Source: Achatina immaculata (lineage: Eukaryota; Mollusca; Gastropoda; Stylommatophora; Achatinidae). Taken from it: a DNA stretch of 64,000 nucleotides. Below, in pieces: positions 33,140-42,870 of this stretch. A model generated the notes under the pieces. That model was not told where the DNA came from and ran no database searches. It saw only the letters and a program-made list of their open reading frames with translations. Location: the NCBI GenBank assembly GCA_009760885.1, contig CM019715.1, forward strand, positions 26,215,972 to 26,279,971, written 5' to 3'. Position 1 is the first letter of the stretch. Every line of letters begins with the position of its first letter. The translations under genes and the position numbers were made by a program.

Positions 33140-33775
33140 TGAATGTCACTATCATGTCTCACGTGATCACGCGGAGTATAAACAAAATGGCGGGTGCTGA
33201 AGTTTCGTTTCGTCAACGTGCTGTTATTGAGTTCCTCGTTAAAGAGGAAATCCCCGCTGCTGAAATTCACCAAAGACTTCAGATTGCTTATGGAAATGTG
33301 TTTATGGGTGCTAGTAATGTTAGGAGGTGTGTAAAACACGATGGAAACACGTGGATCTAAGATATACCTCTCAGCGGTCGCCCTCGAAATGCCTCCACTG
33401 AAAGGGTTGACGACATCATTAAAGAAGACAGGCATGTCACAGTATCTGAAATCGCTATAAATCTTCGAATAGGACACAATGCAGTACAGGAAATGATTGA
33501 AACCCTAGGCTATAGAAAAGTTTGTTCCCGCTGGGTCCCACAGGAGAGAACGTCCAGAAAACAGTGCGTCTGTGCCGTCGATCGACTGGAACGGAATTCT
33601 ACCGGGAGGGTATTTTCAAACTTGCAAAGCGATGAGGAAAATGTGTGCAGGAAATGGAGATTATGTTGAAAAGTGAAGAAAAGGATGCAGTTTAAGGTGA
33701 TACATTTATATTTTCTCTATCTATAAATTCTGATTTTTAAAAAATTTTTGTTCACGACTTTCAGTATGACCCACG
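33140..33775 (+). mobile_element. mariner, short non-autonomous copy (M3), 5'-truncated
   Basis: Encodes MAGAEVSFRQRAVIEFLVKE, IPAAEIHQRLQIAYGNVFMG and the GYRKV.SRWVP region, then jumps to the SRKQCVCAV C-terminal segment through CCCACAGGAGAGAACGTCC. The same catalytic-core deletion is present in M2. The right TIR is intact (CTATAAATTCTGATTTTT, ending near 33775); the left TIR is lost before 33140. Several frameshifts. Confidence 0.85.
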
Positions 33776-33794
33776 TAGATAAACGTTTATGATT

Positions 33795-34170
33795 CGCAGG
33801 ATACACAAAGAAAGCTGGAATCAGCTGCAGTGTGGTTGTTAAGAAGACTACTGAAGGACAGGGAGAATATCGAACGAGAAAGTTTAGAAGGAGGTACAAG
33901 AAACAAGGAAAATAATAACGAAGATCAGAAAACACCAACCCATATTTGTAGGGGGCATGTTTGGGGGAGGGGCAGGCTAGAGAACCTAATGGCAACAGAG
34001 AAGAGACAGAGGTTGACAGAGAGAGAAGACATGTTTCATAGTTTGGCAGCCTAACGTGGGAAATAGTCAGTGACAAGCCCGCTGAGATACACAAGGGATC
34101 GATGGTTTTGAAAGGACATGATATCTTACGCCTGTCGGCGGGGGGTTCCGAGAGAGAGAGAGAGGGAGAG
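33795..34170 (+). pseudogene. LINE family E 3' end (copy E2)
   Basis: KLESAAVWLLRRLLKDRENI at 33810, then NLMATEKRQRLTEREDMFH, and in another frame [16 protein letters not shown], the C-terminal motif shared with E3 (DRELWRKMIAYATRHG). Matches E1 over about 370 bp and likewise ends in (GA)n. It abuts the mariner M3 right end. Confidence 0.75.
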
Positions 34171-34255
34171 AGATTCACAAGATGATCCTACTGTCTTAAC
34201 AGATGTCTTTGATATCTCTATGTGAATGACAAGGCAGGAAGAGAGAAATGGGAAA

Positions 34256-34436
<181 letters not shown>

Positions 34437-35034
34437 AACGCCAGTGTTGAAATGAGAACAATAAACAACAACAAAAATATATAAACAAGATTCATAAACA
34501 TTAATTTCACTGCGGAAATTATTAGCAAATAAACAATAATTTCTACTCTGGAAATATTATAATCCCACATAGGATATTTTTACGCTAACGGGATCCTATC
34601 CTTTAGATCATTTATTATTCTGAGCTGGCTGATGTAAATGGCTGATCTGAGATTGCCGTATAAAAAAAAAATAAACAACAGAGGGTAGGTCTGGCACCAA
34701 ATTAGGCGTCAAATATCCCATGTAGGATGAAAGTTGAACGATAAAAGGCGGACAGGCCAAAGTGCCCAATTGTTCACGCTCCGAAAATAAGGCTCCTTCG
34801 TTTATTCAGTTATTCTTTCATGAGAATAAACTATTACATATAAATTCGTAACCGAAAACGATCACTGACAAAAAGAAAAACAAACAACGTAAATCGCCTA
34901 CGGGTCCATCAAAGGGGGCACCACTTCCGTTTAACCTCAACTTCCGCTAGTCCCGCAGCGCCGATCATGGCGTCACCTCTGACATCGCTTCAGATACAAA
35001 GAGAGAGGGAGTGAGAGGGAGGGAACACATGGGT
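34437..35034. other. unassigned spacer
   Basis: No feature recognised. Confidence 0.3.
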
Positions 35035-35320
35035 GGGGGGGGGGGGGGGGGGGCCATTGCTCATGTTACCAGCACTCTTTTTTTTTTCATTTCTAGGAGA
35101 GTTTTTTTTTCATATTCTTCCTCGTAATGATCGATCCCCTGACATCCAATAACCTCACGTACAGGCATTCTTTCTTGTTTCCTCTGTGTCACATGTGTCA
35201 TCAAGATAACGTGTGAGCCGTTACATCTGCAATCAATCACAGATTTAAACAAGGTTTTAAGTGGGGGGGGGGGGGGAATGGGGCGTAGGTGGTTGGGGGG
35301 GGGGGGGTTTGGGGAGAAGT
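35035..35320. repeat. G-homopolymer cluster
   Basis: Three long G runs (35035-35053, 35263-35277, 35296-35307) within 300 bp; potential G-quadruplex sequence and a likely place for length errors. Confidence 0.8.
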
Positions 35321-35587
35321 TGGGGAGAAAATGAGAGAATTTCTGACAAGGAAAATAGGGCAACGTTCCCCCCAAAAAATTTTTTTTTTCATTTTCTTGG
35401 TCAATCTCTAAAACTTTCCATAATTTCATGTGTTTCTTCCCTTGAAGTGACAAAAGACATGTCAACCGGCTGAAATGCGGCCTACAAATCAAATTCGACG
35501 CGGCTTCTCAGTGTGAAAATAGTGGGTTATTGCCTCGCCACCGCTAGTACTTCCATTCTGGTCCAGGACATAAGCTGTAAAGAAAGA

Positions 35588-35735
35588 GAACACAGTTTTG
35601 TAGGACTTGACCTCGAAAAAAAAATCGTAGACAATGCACTTTTAGACGTGAGAGAAAAACAAATCATGAGAGAATTACCTGGGATTCGAACCACGGACTC
35701 CGGTAGGACGAGCAGCCGTCTAGTTACGTCTGTAC
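35588..35735 (-). repeat. tRNA-derived SINE family H (copy H2)
   Basis: Complement shows GTGGTTCGAATCCCAGGTAA, TTTCTCTCACGTCT and GCATTGTCTACGATTTTTTT, matching H1 and H3. Confidence 0.7.
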
Positions 35736-35803
35736 GAAAAGCCTCGCTGTTTCCTATTTTATAATAAAAAAAATTTGTTCCAGGAGATTTATCTGGTGCT
35801 ACG

Positions 35804-36085
35804 TATAAACTAGGAAAAAGTAGGAGCAGCTTTATTACTTAACGATTACAACGTTTTTACGTTTCTGCGTGAGCTTTAATCATACAAAAACATACAGGAC
35901 GAAGAAATATGTATGTGTATGTTTTTGTATGATTAATGCTCATGCCGAAAAGTCACAATTTTGTAATCGTTAAGTAATAAAGCTGCTCCTACTTTTTTTC
36001 CTAGTTTATACATTCTGGTATCACAGCTTTACTGCAGTGCTTCGTGTATAGTTATATACTTATACACTAATTATTGTGTGTTACT
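35804..36085. mobile_element. Penelope-like foldback (two inverted terminal copies, P3)
   Basis: Left arm 35804-35895 and right arm 35917-36010 are inverted copies of about 92 bp separated by about 21 nt. Each arm contains TATAAACTAGGAAAAAGTAG or its complement, CTTTATTACTTAACGATTAC and a GAAA-containing motif after a GCTC.CG stem. The right arm continues with a 75-bp flank (CATTCTGGTATCACAGC to ATTATTGTGTG) that occurs in complement next to the second foldback at 52487. No ORF lies within. Penelope-like elements often leave inverted terminal repeats with hammerhead motifs, so the class is inferred. Confidence 0.55.
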
Positions 36086-36164
36086 GGTGCTATGTAGTCC
36101 ATTCACTGTGCTAAGATCCTCATCAAGAGTTATTAATAGTCCTCTAGTTATGCCATGTCTTCCA

Positions 36165-36424
36165 CATATGTCTTCCAAAACCTAGATTTGATCTTTACAA
36201 GAAAAGCTTTAGTTATTCTGCTGCTCATCTTTGGAATACCCTCCCATCCTATATAAAAAATATAAATTATACTCCTTCCTACAACTACAAGCTTTCCCAA
36301 TATCTGTTTTATGTCGACTACATGCCTCCATGAATTATAAAACTTAAAAGTTATCCGAAACTGCTCTTACAGACACCGAGTGCAATTAACTGTTTTCTGA
36401 ATAGTCCCTAAAATTGTGTTTAGT
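36165..36424 (+). pseudogene. CR1/L2-clade LINE, ORF2 C-terminal end
   Basis: Encodes CLPKPRFDLYKKSFSYSAAH and then LWNTLPSYIKN, and ends at a stop near 36333. The KSFSYSAA.LWN.LP motif is characteristic of the C-terminus of CR1/L2-type RT proteins. The 3' UTR continues to 36795 with an insertion of LINE A2 at 36436-36540. Confidence 0.75.
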
Positions 36425-36435
36425 AGATAGTCATT

Positions 36436-36540
36436 CCTTCGATGAGGTTGAAAGACTCACGGAAGACAGGAAAAATTGGCGAACTACTTTGCGAGCCTTA
36501 TGTGACGTTTAACGGCACGGGAAGGATATAAGATAAGATA
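36436..36540 (+). mobile_element. LINE family A 3' fragment inserted in the CR1 3' UTR (copy A2)
   Basis: 105-bp 5'-truncated copy (GATGAGGTTGAAAGACTCAC to GGGAAGGATATAAGATAAGA) flanked by a perfect 11-bp target-site duplication AGATAGTCATT at 36425-36435 and 36541-36551. Matches the 3' ends of A1 and A3. Confidence 0.9.
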
Positions 36541-36551
36541 AGATAGTCATT

Positions 36552-36795
36552 TATAATGTATGTAGTTACTTCTGTACTGAGTGAATGTTTAAGAGCGAAA
36601 CGTAAATGTTATATTTGATTTTATGTCTCTCAGCTTCAATGTTAGTTATGTTTGTTATATGAACAGCATATTTGTAGAATGTCTGGAATAGAGTGAAAGA
36701 TGTATGATAAAGGGCAGAATGTCAGACGGGCCTGCGTGCCCAATTCTTAACCCTTTTGAAATAAAGATCAATCAATCAATCAATCAATCAATGTC
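36552..36795 (+). repeat. CR1/L2 LINE 3' UTR and (ATCA)n tail
   Basis: Continues the element from 36165. The terminal block GGGCAGAATGTCAGACGGGC, GTGCCCAATTCTTAACCC and AAATAAAG is followed by (ATCA)n at 36770-36793. It is the complement of 14450-14572 and 24747-24842. Confidence 0.8.
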
Positions 36796-37215
36796 CTGAA
36801 TGGGCTAATGATAACATCGAAATTTATTATTATTTTTTTACTATTTTTTTGTGTGTGAATATACTTCTTCTTCATCGTTCGCTCAGACATCGACACCAGT
36901 CTCTGTCACAAACGCGGACAGTTCATCTCAGGTTTTAAGCATCACAACAGAACCTTCTCTTGTAGAGGGCTGGGGTCTAGCTGGGTTCTATGCCCAATTT
37001 TTTTTTTTTTTTAAGACAACGAAAACAACAGGCCGTGACCCGGTGGTACTGCAAACCGGGTCCACCCGTAACGAGATGTGGACCATACCCCCGGCATTCA
37101 ATGTGCAGGGCAGGCCTCGGGCATCTCGTTTAGTTAAAAAATAACGACGCTTTTGTTAACCAAAGGGCATGTTGATCAGGGTACCTGCTAAGAGGACACT
37201 TTGACCTCAGCCACT
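36796..37215. other. unassigned spacer
   Basis: Contains a T-run (36997-37012) and a GC-richer block (37030-37130) with no recognised family. Confidence 0.3.
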
Positions 37216-37242
37216 TTGATCTTAGCCAAAAGGCCGAGAAGC
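37216..37242 (-). ncRNA. U2 snRNA 5'-end-like fragment
   Basis: The minus strand reads GCTTCTCGGCCTTTTGGCTA and continues AGATCAA. These 27 nt match, from memory of the conserved sequence, positions 5-31 of U2 snRNA. The next conserved U2 segment (branch-site recognition) is absent. The following bases instead repeat GGCTGAGGTCAAAGTG, a near copy of GGCTAAGATCAAAGTG. Too short for a functional gene; a pseudogene or element junction. Confidence 0.6.
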
Positions 37243-37419
37243 CCAATTTGCTTGTTTAACTCTAGAGGGATGTTATGTGATTGTGTCTATTGTTATTTGC
37301 TGCTGGCATAAAGGTCTGCAGGGTCAGTTTTTCAGCTTGTGATTTAGATGGTGTCTCAGCCAGTTGTATATGGTAAGGATTATCTTTCCTTTCTGAATTT
37401 TCCCTCAAAAAGTTGGTCT

Positions 37420-37945
37420 TACTTACATCCTTCCCGTGCCGTTAAAACGCCATATAGGGCCCACGGGGTAGTTCGCCAAGTTTTCCTACTTTCGGCGAGA
37501 TTTTCAACCTCATCAAGGGATGTTATGCCCACTAAACTGGCCTCCCTTAACAATGTCTTTTGAGTTTCACGTGGTCGACCCCTTTTTTCTTTGGCCTGTT
37601 GTGTTCCACTTGATAGATTGTTTAAGGCTTCTCTGACGATTACTTCTCATCACATGACCGATATATGTCCATCTCTTCGTTCTGATCACCCATGAGACAG
37701 GTTGTTGTTTGCTCATCTGCCTTATCTCTGCGTTGTTCTTGAACTCGTTCCACTTTATACGAAATATTTCTCTTAGGCATTTAATTTCAGAAGAGTCTAA
37801 TTTCTTGCCTATTTCTTTGGTCGTTTTCCAGTTTTCACATGCGTAAATGAGGGTGGATATTACATTTGAATAGAATAATCTTAAGTTTTTGTTTGTGCTT
37901 GTGACTTTTGAGTGCGATATGTTCTCAAGATTCTTGAAGGTCAAT
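37420..37945 (-). pseudogene. LINE family A, RT C-terminal region (copy A3)
   Basis: Minus frame 37567-37944 encodes FYSNVISTLIYACENWKTTK, KKLDSSEIKCLREIFRIKWN, then VIRTKRWTYIGHVMRSNRQR and NTTGQRKKG. This covers the post-palm region (the YACE.W motif) and the C-terminal tail, and extends further 5' than A1. A frameshift follows GSTT before the FVEVER-type end at 37430-37530. Confidence 0.8.
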
Positions 37946-38084
37946 GCTGCTAAGAAGGTAGTAGAGAATAAATAAAATACACAGCTTTCTGTAACTATAC
38001 TTAATCTAAGTGGTTTGTATCTAAAGAATATCGTGGATTATAACGCATCACTTAAATCACACGATATTAAATCTCTCAGCACGC

Positions 38085-38375
38085 GGAGCTATAATCTTCC
38101 TGTAACGAGGAACGAGGGTACTAAACTTCCTGTAATGGGGCCCGAGGGTACTAAACAACGGAGGGTACTAAACTTCCTGTAATGGGGCCCGAGGGTACTA
38201 AACAACGGAGGGTTCTAAACATCCTGTAATGGGGCCCGAGGGTACTAAACTTCTTGTAACGGGGCCTGAGGGTACTAAACTTCCTGTAACGGGGCCCGAG
38301 GGCACTAAACTTCCTGTAACGGGGCCCGAGGGTACTAAACTTCCTGCAACGGGGCCTGAGGGTACTAAACTGGAG
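38085..38375. repeat. 30-bp minisatellite
   Basis: About nine units containing GGGGCCCGAGGGTACTAAAC + TTCCTGTAAC. The period of 30 keeps a TGPEGTKLPV decapeptide frame open, without other coding evidence. Confidence 0.85.
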
Positions 38376-38424
38376 CTTGATGTTGCCGTTTTATTTTATA
38401 TTACAACAGAAAACGTGGGGAAGA

Positions 38425-38500
38425 TGCTGTCAATTTTGCAGCCAACGACCAATAGCTGGCATGCTGGTTGTCAGGGTTTCTGAACTGTGGTTGACCACGA
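38425..38500 (-). repeat. fragment of repeat family F (copy F6)
   Basis: AATAGCTGGCATGCTGGTTG matches F1 at 5233-5252; only the 3' part is left. Confidence 0.5.
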
Positions 38501-38784
38501 ACATGGCTGGATTAACCATTAAGCACAATAAGCACGTGCTTAGGCCATCAAGGGAAGGGGGCACCCCAGAAATTTTCCATAGCCGAATTTGCCACGGTCC
38601 ATGGGCTATATGGTGCAGCTGAACCAGGATCCGCAAAAGGGGCCCCAACATTAAATGAAAAAAATAACATACAGATATGTACAATAATAACAAGAGCACC
38701 CAGAGAGTGCAGACCTTCGCCTAGGGTCATAACATCGAAGGAAAAAATTTTAATATATATTTATATACTTAGAAATACTAGACG

Positions 38785-39500
38785 CTGACAATGAATAGTA
38801 AAAGTCTCAGCCTGAACAAAAAGAAGCCTGAAGTGATGGTCATCTCAAAGAAAAGAATACCACCAAAATGTAGCATTACCATCCATGGCACAGAACTGAA
38901 ACAAGTTGATAGATTGAATTACTTAGGAACACTTATAACAGCTGATGGGAAATGTCACAACGAAATAAAAAGCAGACATGCTCAGGCCAAGTCAGCATTC
39001 CAGAAAATGAGAAACATCTTGTGCAACAAATCCGTATCAATGGAAACAGGATTCCAAGTACTTAATGTTACATCGAGCCAATTCTGTTTTATAGATGTGA
39101 AGCATGGTCCATGAATAAGAGAGTACAGCGGGAAATGGAGGCCATGGAAGTGTGGTTCAAAGGAAGATTTTGAATGTACCATTGACAGCTACGAAAACCA
39201 AGAAAGAAGTCTTAAGAGAGGCTGGAGTTAAAAGGCAAATTACAGCAAAGATCAGAGGCAGACAAGCGAGATTTGTAGGACATTTTCTGAGAAGAGGAAA
39301 ATTGGAACACATTGTGGCAACTGGAAAAATTGAGGGAAGAAGAGACAGGGGAAGACAGAGAGAGAAGTTACTGGATGGGCTGTCAGTGTGGCTAGGAAGA
39401 AAGTCACCGGCGGATGTCATAATCAAGTCTAAAGACAGGGAATTGTGGAGAAAAATGATAGCCTACGCCACGCGGCACGGCACTTGATTGATTGATTGAT
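38785..39500 (+). pseudogene. LINE family E, RT C-terminal third with TTGA tail (copy E3)
   Basis: Frame 38791-39114 encodes NLNKKKPEVMVISKKRI-like residues (LSLNKKKPEVMVISKKRIPP), then LKQVDRLNYLGTLITADGKC and NEIKSRHAQAKSAFQKMRNI. After a frameshift near 39110, frame 39152-39487 encodes RGRQARFVGHFLRRGKLEHI, VATGKIEGRRDRGRQREKLL and KDRELWRKMIAYATRHGT, ending with a TGA close to the 3' end. A (TTGA)n tail follows at 39484-39500. It has the longest stretch of family E, covering palm-distal to C-terminus. The YxDD motif and endonuclease are missing. Confidence 0.85.
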
Positions 39501-39544
39501 AATGAATACAGACAAAGAGGACTTGTTTAGATAACAATAGTACA

Positions 39545-40486
39545 GAGGAGACAGACACAATGAAAAGCGAAGACACAATAAAACCCCCGCCACGAAAGAG
39601 CAAGATAAATGACTTGGGTAAATGACAACTGTATATACGTAATTGACGCCAGTGACACGTATGTCTGCTAATCTTAGGACGCTATTGCACATGGTTTTGA
39701 AATAAGAGAGTAGACTGACTCGAACACCTGACATTTAAAAAATATTTAGAGGCGTGGCTTATTGGACATTTGACTTACAACATAAGTCACGTGGGCAGTT
39801 TTAGGAAAAGATCAGGAAGACATATAACACCAGAGAGAAAACACGAGGGAGACATGGAGGGGAAGAGAGATAGAGAAGACACAGAAGAAGAAGAAGGCAG
39901 GAGCGACAGAAAGAAGACGAAGGTAACGACAGATAGAACAGATGGGCAATTAGAGCAATAGATATTCATGAGATCAGTTTATAACCAGAGTTAGTTTTAT
40001 GGCAAACAGAAATTGTCTCATGTTCGAAAAGTGTTTATTTTAGTACTGCAGTGAGGAATGCAGAAGATCGGATACATTTGAAACCTGGCGTAAAGAGATT
40101 TATTCGAGGAATTAGGTTGACCATGTGTTGCAGATCTGATATAGTACAGAGTGTGTAATTGATCTCGTATCATTGCAGAGTGTTTTGAAGTTGAGAGCAT
40201 TGAGAAGTACCGCATGTACAACAACGCTAGAGTTTGATTTTGTGAACAATGATCATGTGCTTCAAATAATTGTATCTTCTATTGCATCTTATTCCAAGCG
40301 ACGCTGTCAATAATAAGTCTGAGACCTTATTTGCCAGAATTAAATGAATTCAGCGAACTTTTCATCCGACTTGGTCTAGTTAATGTTGCAATGTTTGTGA
40401 CACCTAATCTAGACCACATCAATTCGTGATGTATTGATCAAAGAACACTTCTGCTATCAGCCATTAAAATATAATTTACGACTAAA
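39545..40486 (+). mobile_element. LTR-like repeat D (copy D1)
   Basis: Non-coding unit of about 0.9 kb with a second copy at 54055-55865. Shared blocks: CACAATAAAACC, ACTGACACGTATG-type sequence, TATTTAGAGGC, GCAATAGATATTCA, AACCAGAGTTAGTTTTATG, AGTGTTTATTTTAGTACTGC and GAACTTTTCATC.GACTTGGT. No ORF, no pol III box. It ends at ATTGTTATAATGGTGTCGTG, where a TGG plus 15-nt segment looks like a tRNA primer-binding site following an LTR. LTR identity is inference. Confidence 0.5.
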
Positions 40487-41064
40487 CATTGTTATAATGG
40501 TGTCGTGACCAGGACATTGTTATAATGGTGTCGTGACCAGGACATTGTTATAATGGTGTCGTGACCAGGACATTGTTATAATGGTGTCGTGACCAGGACG
40601 TTGTTATAATGGTGTCGTGACCAGGACATTGTTATAATGGTGTCGTGACCAGGACATTGTTATAATGGTGTCGTGACCAGGACATTGTTATAATGGTGTC
40701 GTGACCAGGACATTGTTATAATGGTGCCGTGACCAGGACATTGTTATAATGGTGCCGTGACCAGGACATTGTTATAATGGTGCCGTGACCAGGACATTGT
40801 TATAATGGTGCCGTGACCAGGACATTTCTATAATGGTGCCGTGACCAGGACACTGTTATAATGATGTCGTGTCCAGGACGTTGTTATAATGATGTCGTGT
40901 CCAGGACATTGTTATAATGATGTCGTGTCCAGGACATTGTTATAATGATGTCGTGTCCAGGACATTGTTATAATGATGTCGTGACCAGGACATTGTTATA
41001 ATGATGTCGTGACCAGGACATTGTTATAAAGTTGCAGTGACCAGGACATTGTTATATTGCCGCA
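40487..41064. repeat. 28-bp tandem array
   Basis: About twenty 28-bp units (ATTGTTATAATGGTGTCGTG + ACCAGGAC). Variants are ordered: GGTGTCGTGACC for the first units, GGTGCCGTGACC in the middle, GATGTCGTGTCC next and GATGTCGTGACC last. It begins exactly at the right end of repeat D1 and ends 50 bp before the hAT relic. Confidence 0.95.
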
Positions 41065-41107
41065 TAATAATTCAAACAAAATATTCTCTTTATTTCTGTA
41101 TTTTACA

Positions 41108-42870
41108 GACCCCAAGAACCGAGATGAGACGTGTTCAGTTAAGTGGTGCACAAAAGCGAAAACTATCAAAGAAAAAAGAGAAAACTTTGAATTTAGAGTC
41201 CAGGATTGCAAAGCTGACTCTTTTCTTCACACAAGTTCCACCACATGATATTCCGGGTCAAAACCAATCTCCGTCATCAGAAGTTGACACAGATACGGTA
41301 AATACCACTTTGTAACTTTATAATCAAAATATGATGACGCTAGAACCGGCGAGGTATCACAAGCTTTGCCTGTATATTCTCTTGATACCTCAACTGCAAA
41401 CGTTGATTCAAGTTACTTTTCAGTATATTCTGGGGTTGAAATAATTGCTGAAAATGAAGTTTAATGGACCATGGTGATGGTGGTGAAGTTATTCTGTCTG
41501 CAAAAGATGAAGTAAATGACAATGTAGCAAAAGATCCAGGGTTGTGGCTTGATTTCTCTGCTGATGATGTGGCTTACTGGATTGCTTGTGGACCCAATGA
41601 CTGTCAGCACCACAATGGGCCATTTGACAAGTCTCACCGGCATTTCAGTAGTGGCAGACCATTGAGGTATTGTTCGCAGAAACTTCTTGTTGGGACAAAA
41701 CCCAATGGTGAGAAACAGAAGAGAGAGTGGTTACTGTATTCACCATCAACAGGATCAGTTTATTGTTTTGTTTGTAAACTGTTTGCTCCTAAAAATTTCT
41801 CGAATTTTTTTTTATTAAGAGAAGGGTTTAGTGACTGGAGAAATACTATTGTAATTGATAATCATGAAAATAGCACTAATCATTGAGACACTGTGCTAAC
41901 ATACTTAAGTCGCAGACAAGGGGCGGGGTTGGGGCAACAGTTGGAGAAACAAATTCAGGAAGAGTGTGATCATTGGGAACATGTCTTGAGGCGTGTCATA
42001 GCTGTTATTCGTACGTTAGCTGAACGAAGCTTGGCTTTTAGAGGAAAAGAAGAAAGGTCTGGATCTTTGAAAAATGGGAATTTCTTTGGGCTGCTTGAGC
42101 TCATAAGCCAGTCTGATCCATTTTTAGCAGGTCACATTTCCAAATATGGAAATTCTGGCAAAGGAAATCCTTCTTACCTGTCCAAAACCACCTGTGAGGA
42201 ACTCATTCAACTAATAGCACAAAACCACCTGTGAGGAACTCATTCAACTAATGGCACAAAACCACCTGTGATGAACTCATTCAACTAATGGCACAAAACC
42301 ACCTGTGAAGAACTCATTCAACTAAAGACACAAAAGGTCCATGCGCTCACTGTTGAGGAAGTAAAATCTTCTGGTTATTTTAGTTTCTCACTTGATTCAA
42401 CACCAGATCTATCACATATCGATCACTTAAGTGTTGTACTTAGGCACTTAAAAGATGGACAGCCTACTGAACGCTTTTTAACCTTTCTTGAAATGAAAAG
42501 CAATACCAGTGAGGAAATGTCAAATCATGTGTTGCAGTACTTACGTGAAGACTGTAGGCTAAATTTTCAAAATGTAAGGGGGGGGGGGGTGTGTCAGTCT
42601 TATGACAACGCTGCTAATATGTCTGGGGATGCAGTAAAAAATTTTAGAAACACGTTTGTTACATATATGCCACGTGCAGCTCAGTCACAAAATCTGGTAG
42701 GCCAAATTGGTGCTGAATAATGTCAAGAGGCAGTTAATTTCTTCTCTACAGTGAATTTGCTCTATACCTTCTTTTTTTTCAGCCTCAAGCAGCCGGTGGA
42801 AAATTCTTAAAGGTTGTGTTGGAAATGAAAGCATCTTAAAATCCCTCTCTGATTTGAATGTATGGTTCTG
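41108..42870 (+). pseudogene. hAT transposase pseudogene, ZMYM1-like
   Basis: Pieces in order: SGAQKRKLSKKKEKTL and IAKLTLFF (41125-41240, N-terminal basic segment); frame 41464-41886 with GPFDKSHRHFSSGRPLRYCS and YSPSTGSVYCFVCKLFAPKN, a TTF-type Cys-rich zinc finger; frame 41893-42234 with RSLAFRGKEERSG.L.NGNF and LELISQSDPFLAGHI; a 37-bp segment (AAAACCACCTGTGAGGAACT) tandemly repeated at 42190-42335; 42340-42720 with GYFSFSLDSTPDLSHIDHLS (first catalytic Asp region) and QSYDNAANMSGDAV (second Asp region); and finally EAVNFFSTVNLLYTFF. The C-terminal hATC dimerisation domain is missing. Stops at 41886 and 42720 and a T-run frameshift near 42770 confirm a relic. A polypyrimidine-AG before 41108 could be a splice acceptor. 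Confidence 0.85.

Noticed and set aside
38229..38483. Collagen-like or antigen-like GPEGTKLPVT repeat protein
   Set aside because: 30-bp minisatellite without conserved flanking coding sequence or start context.
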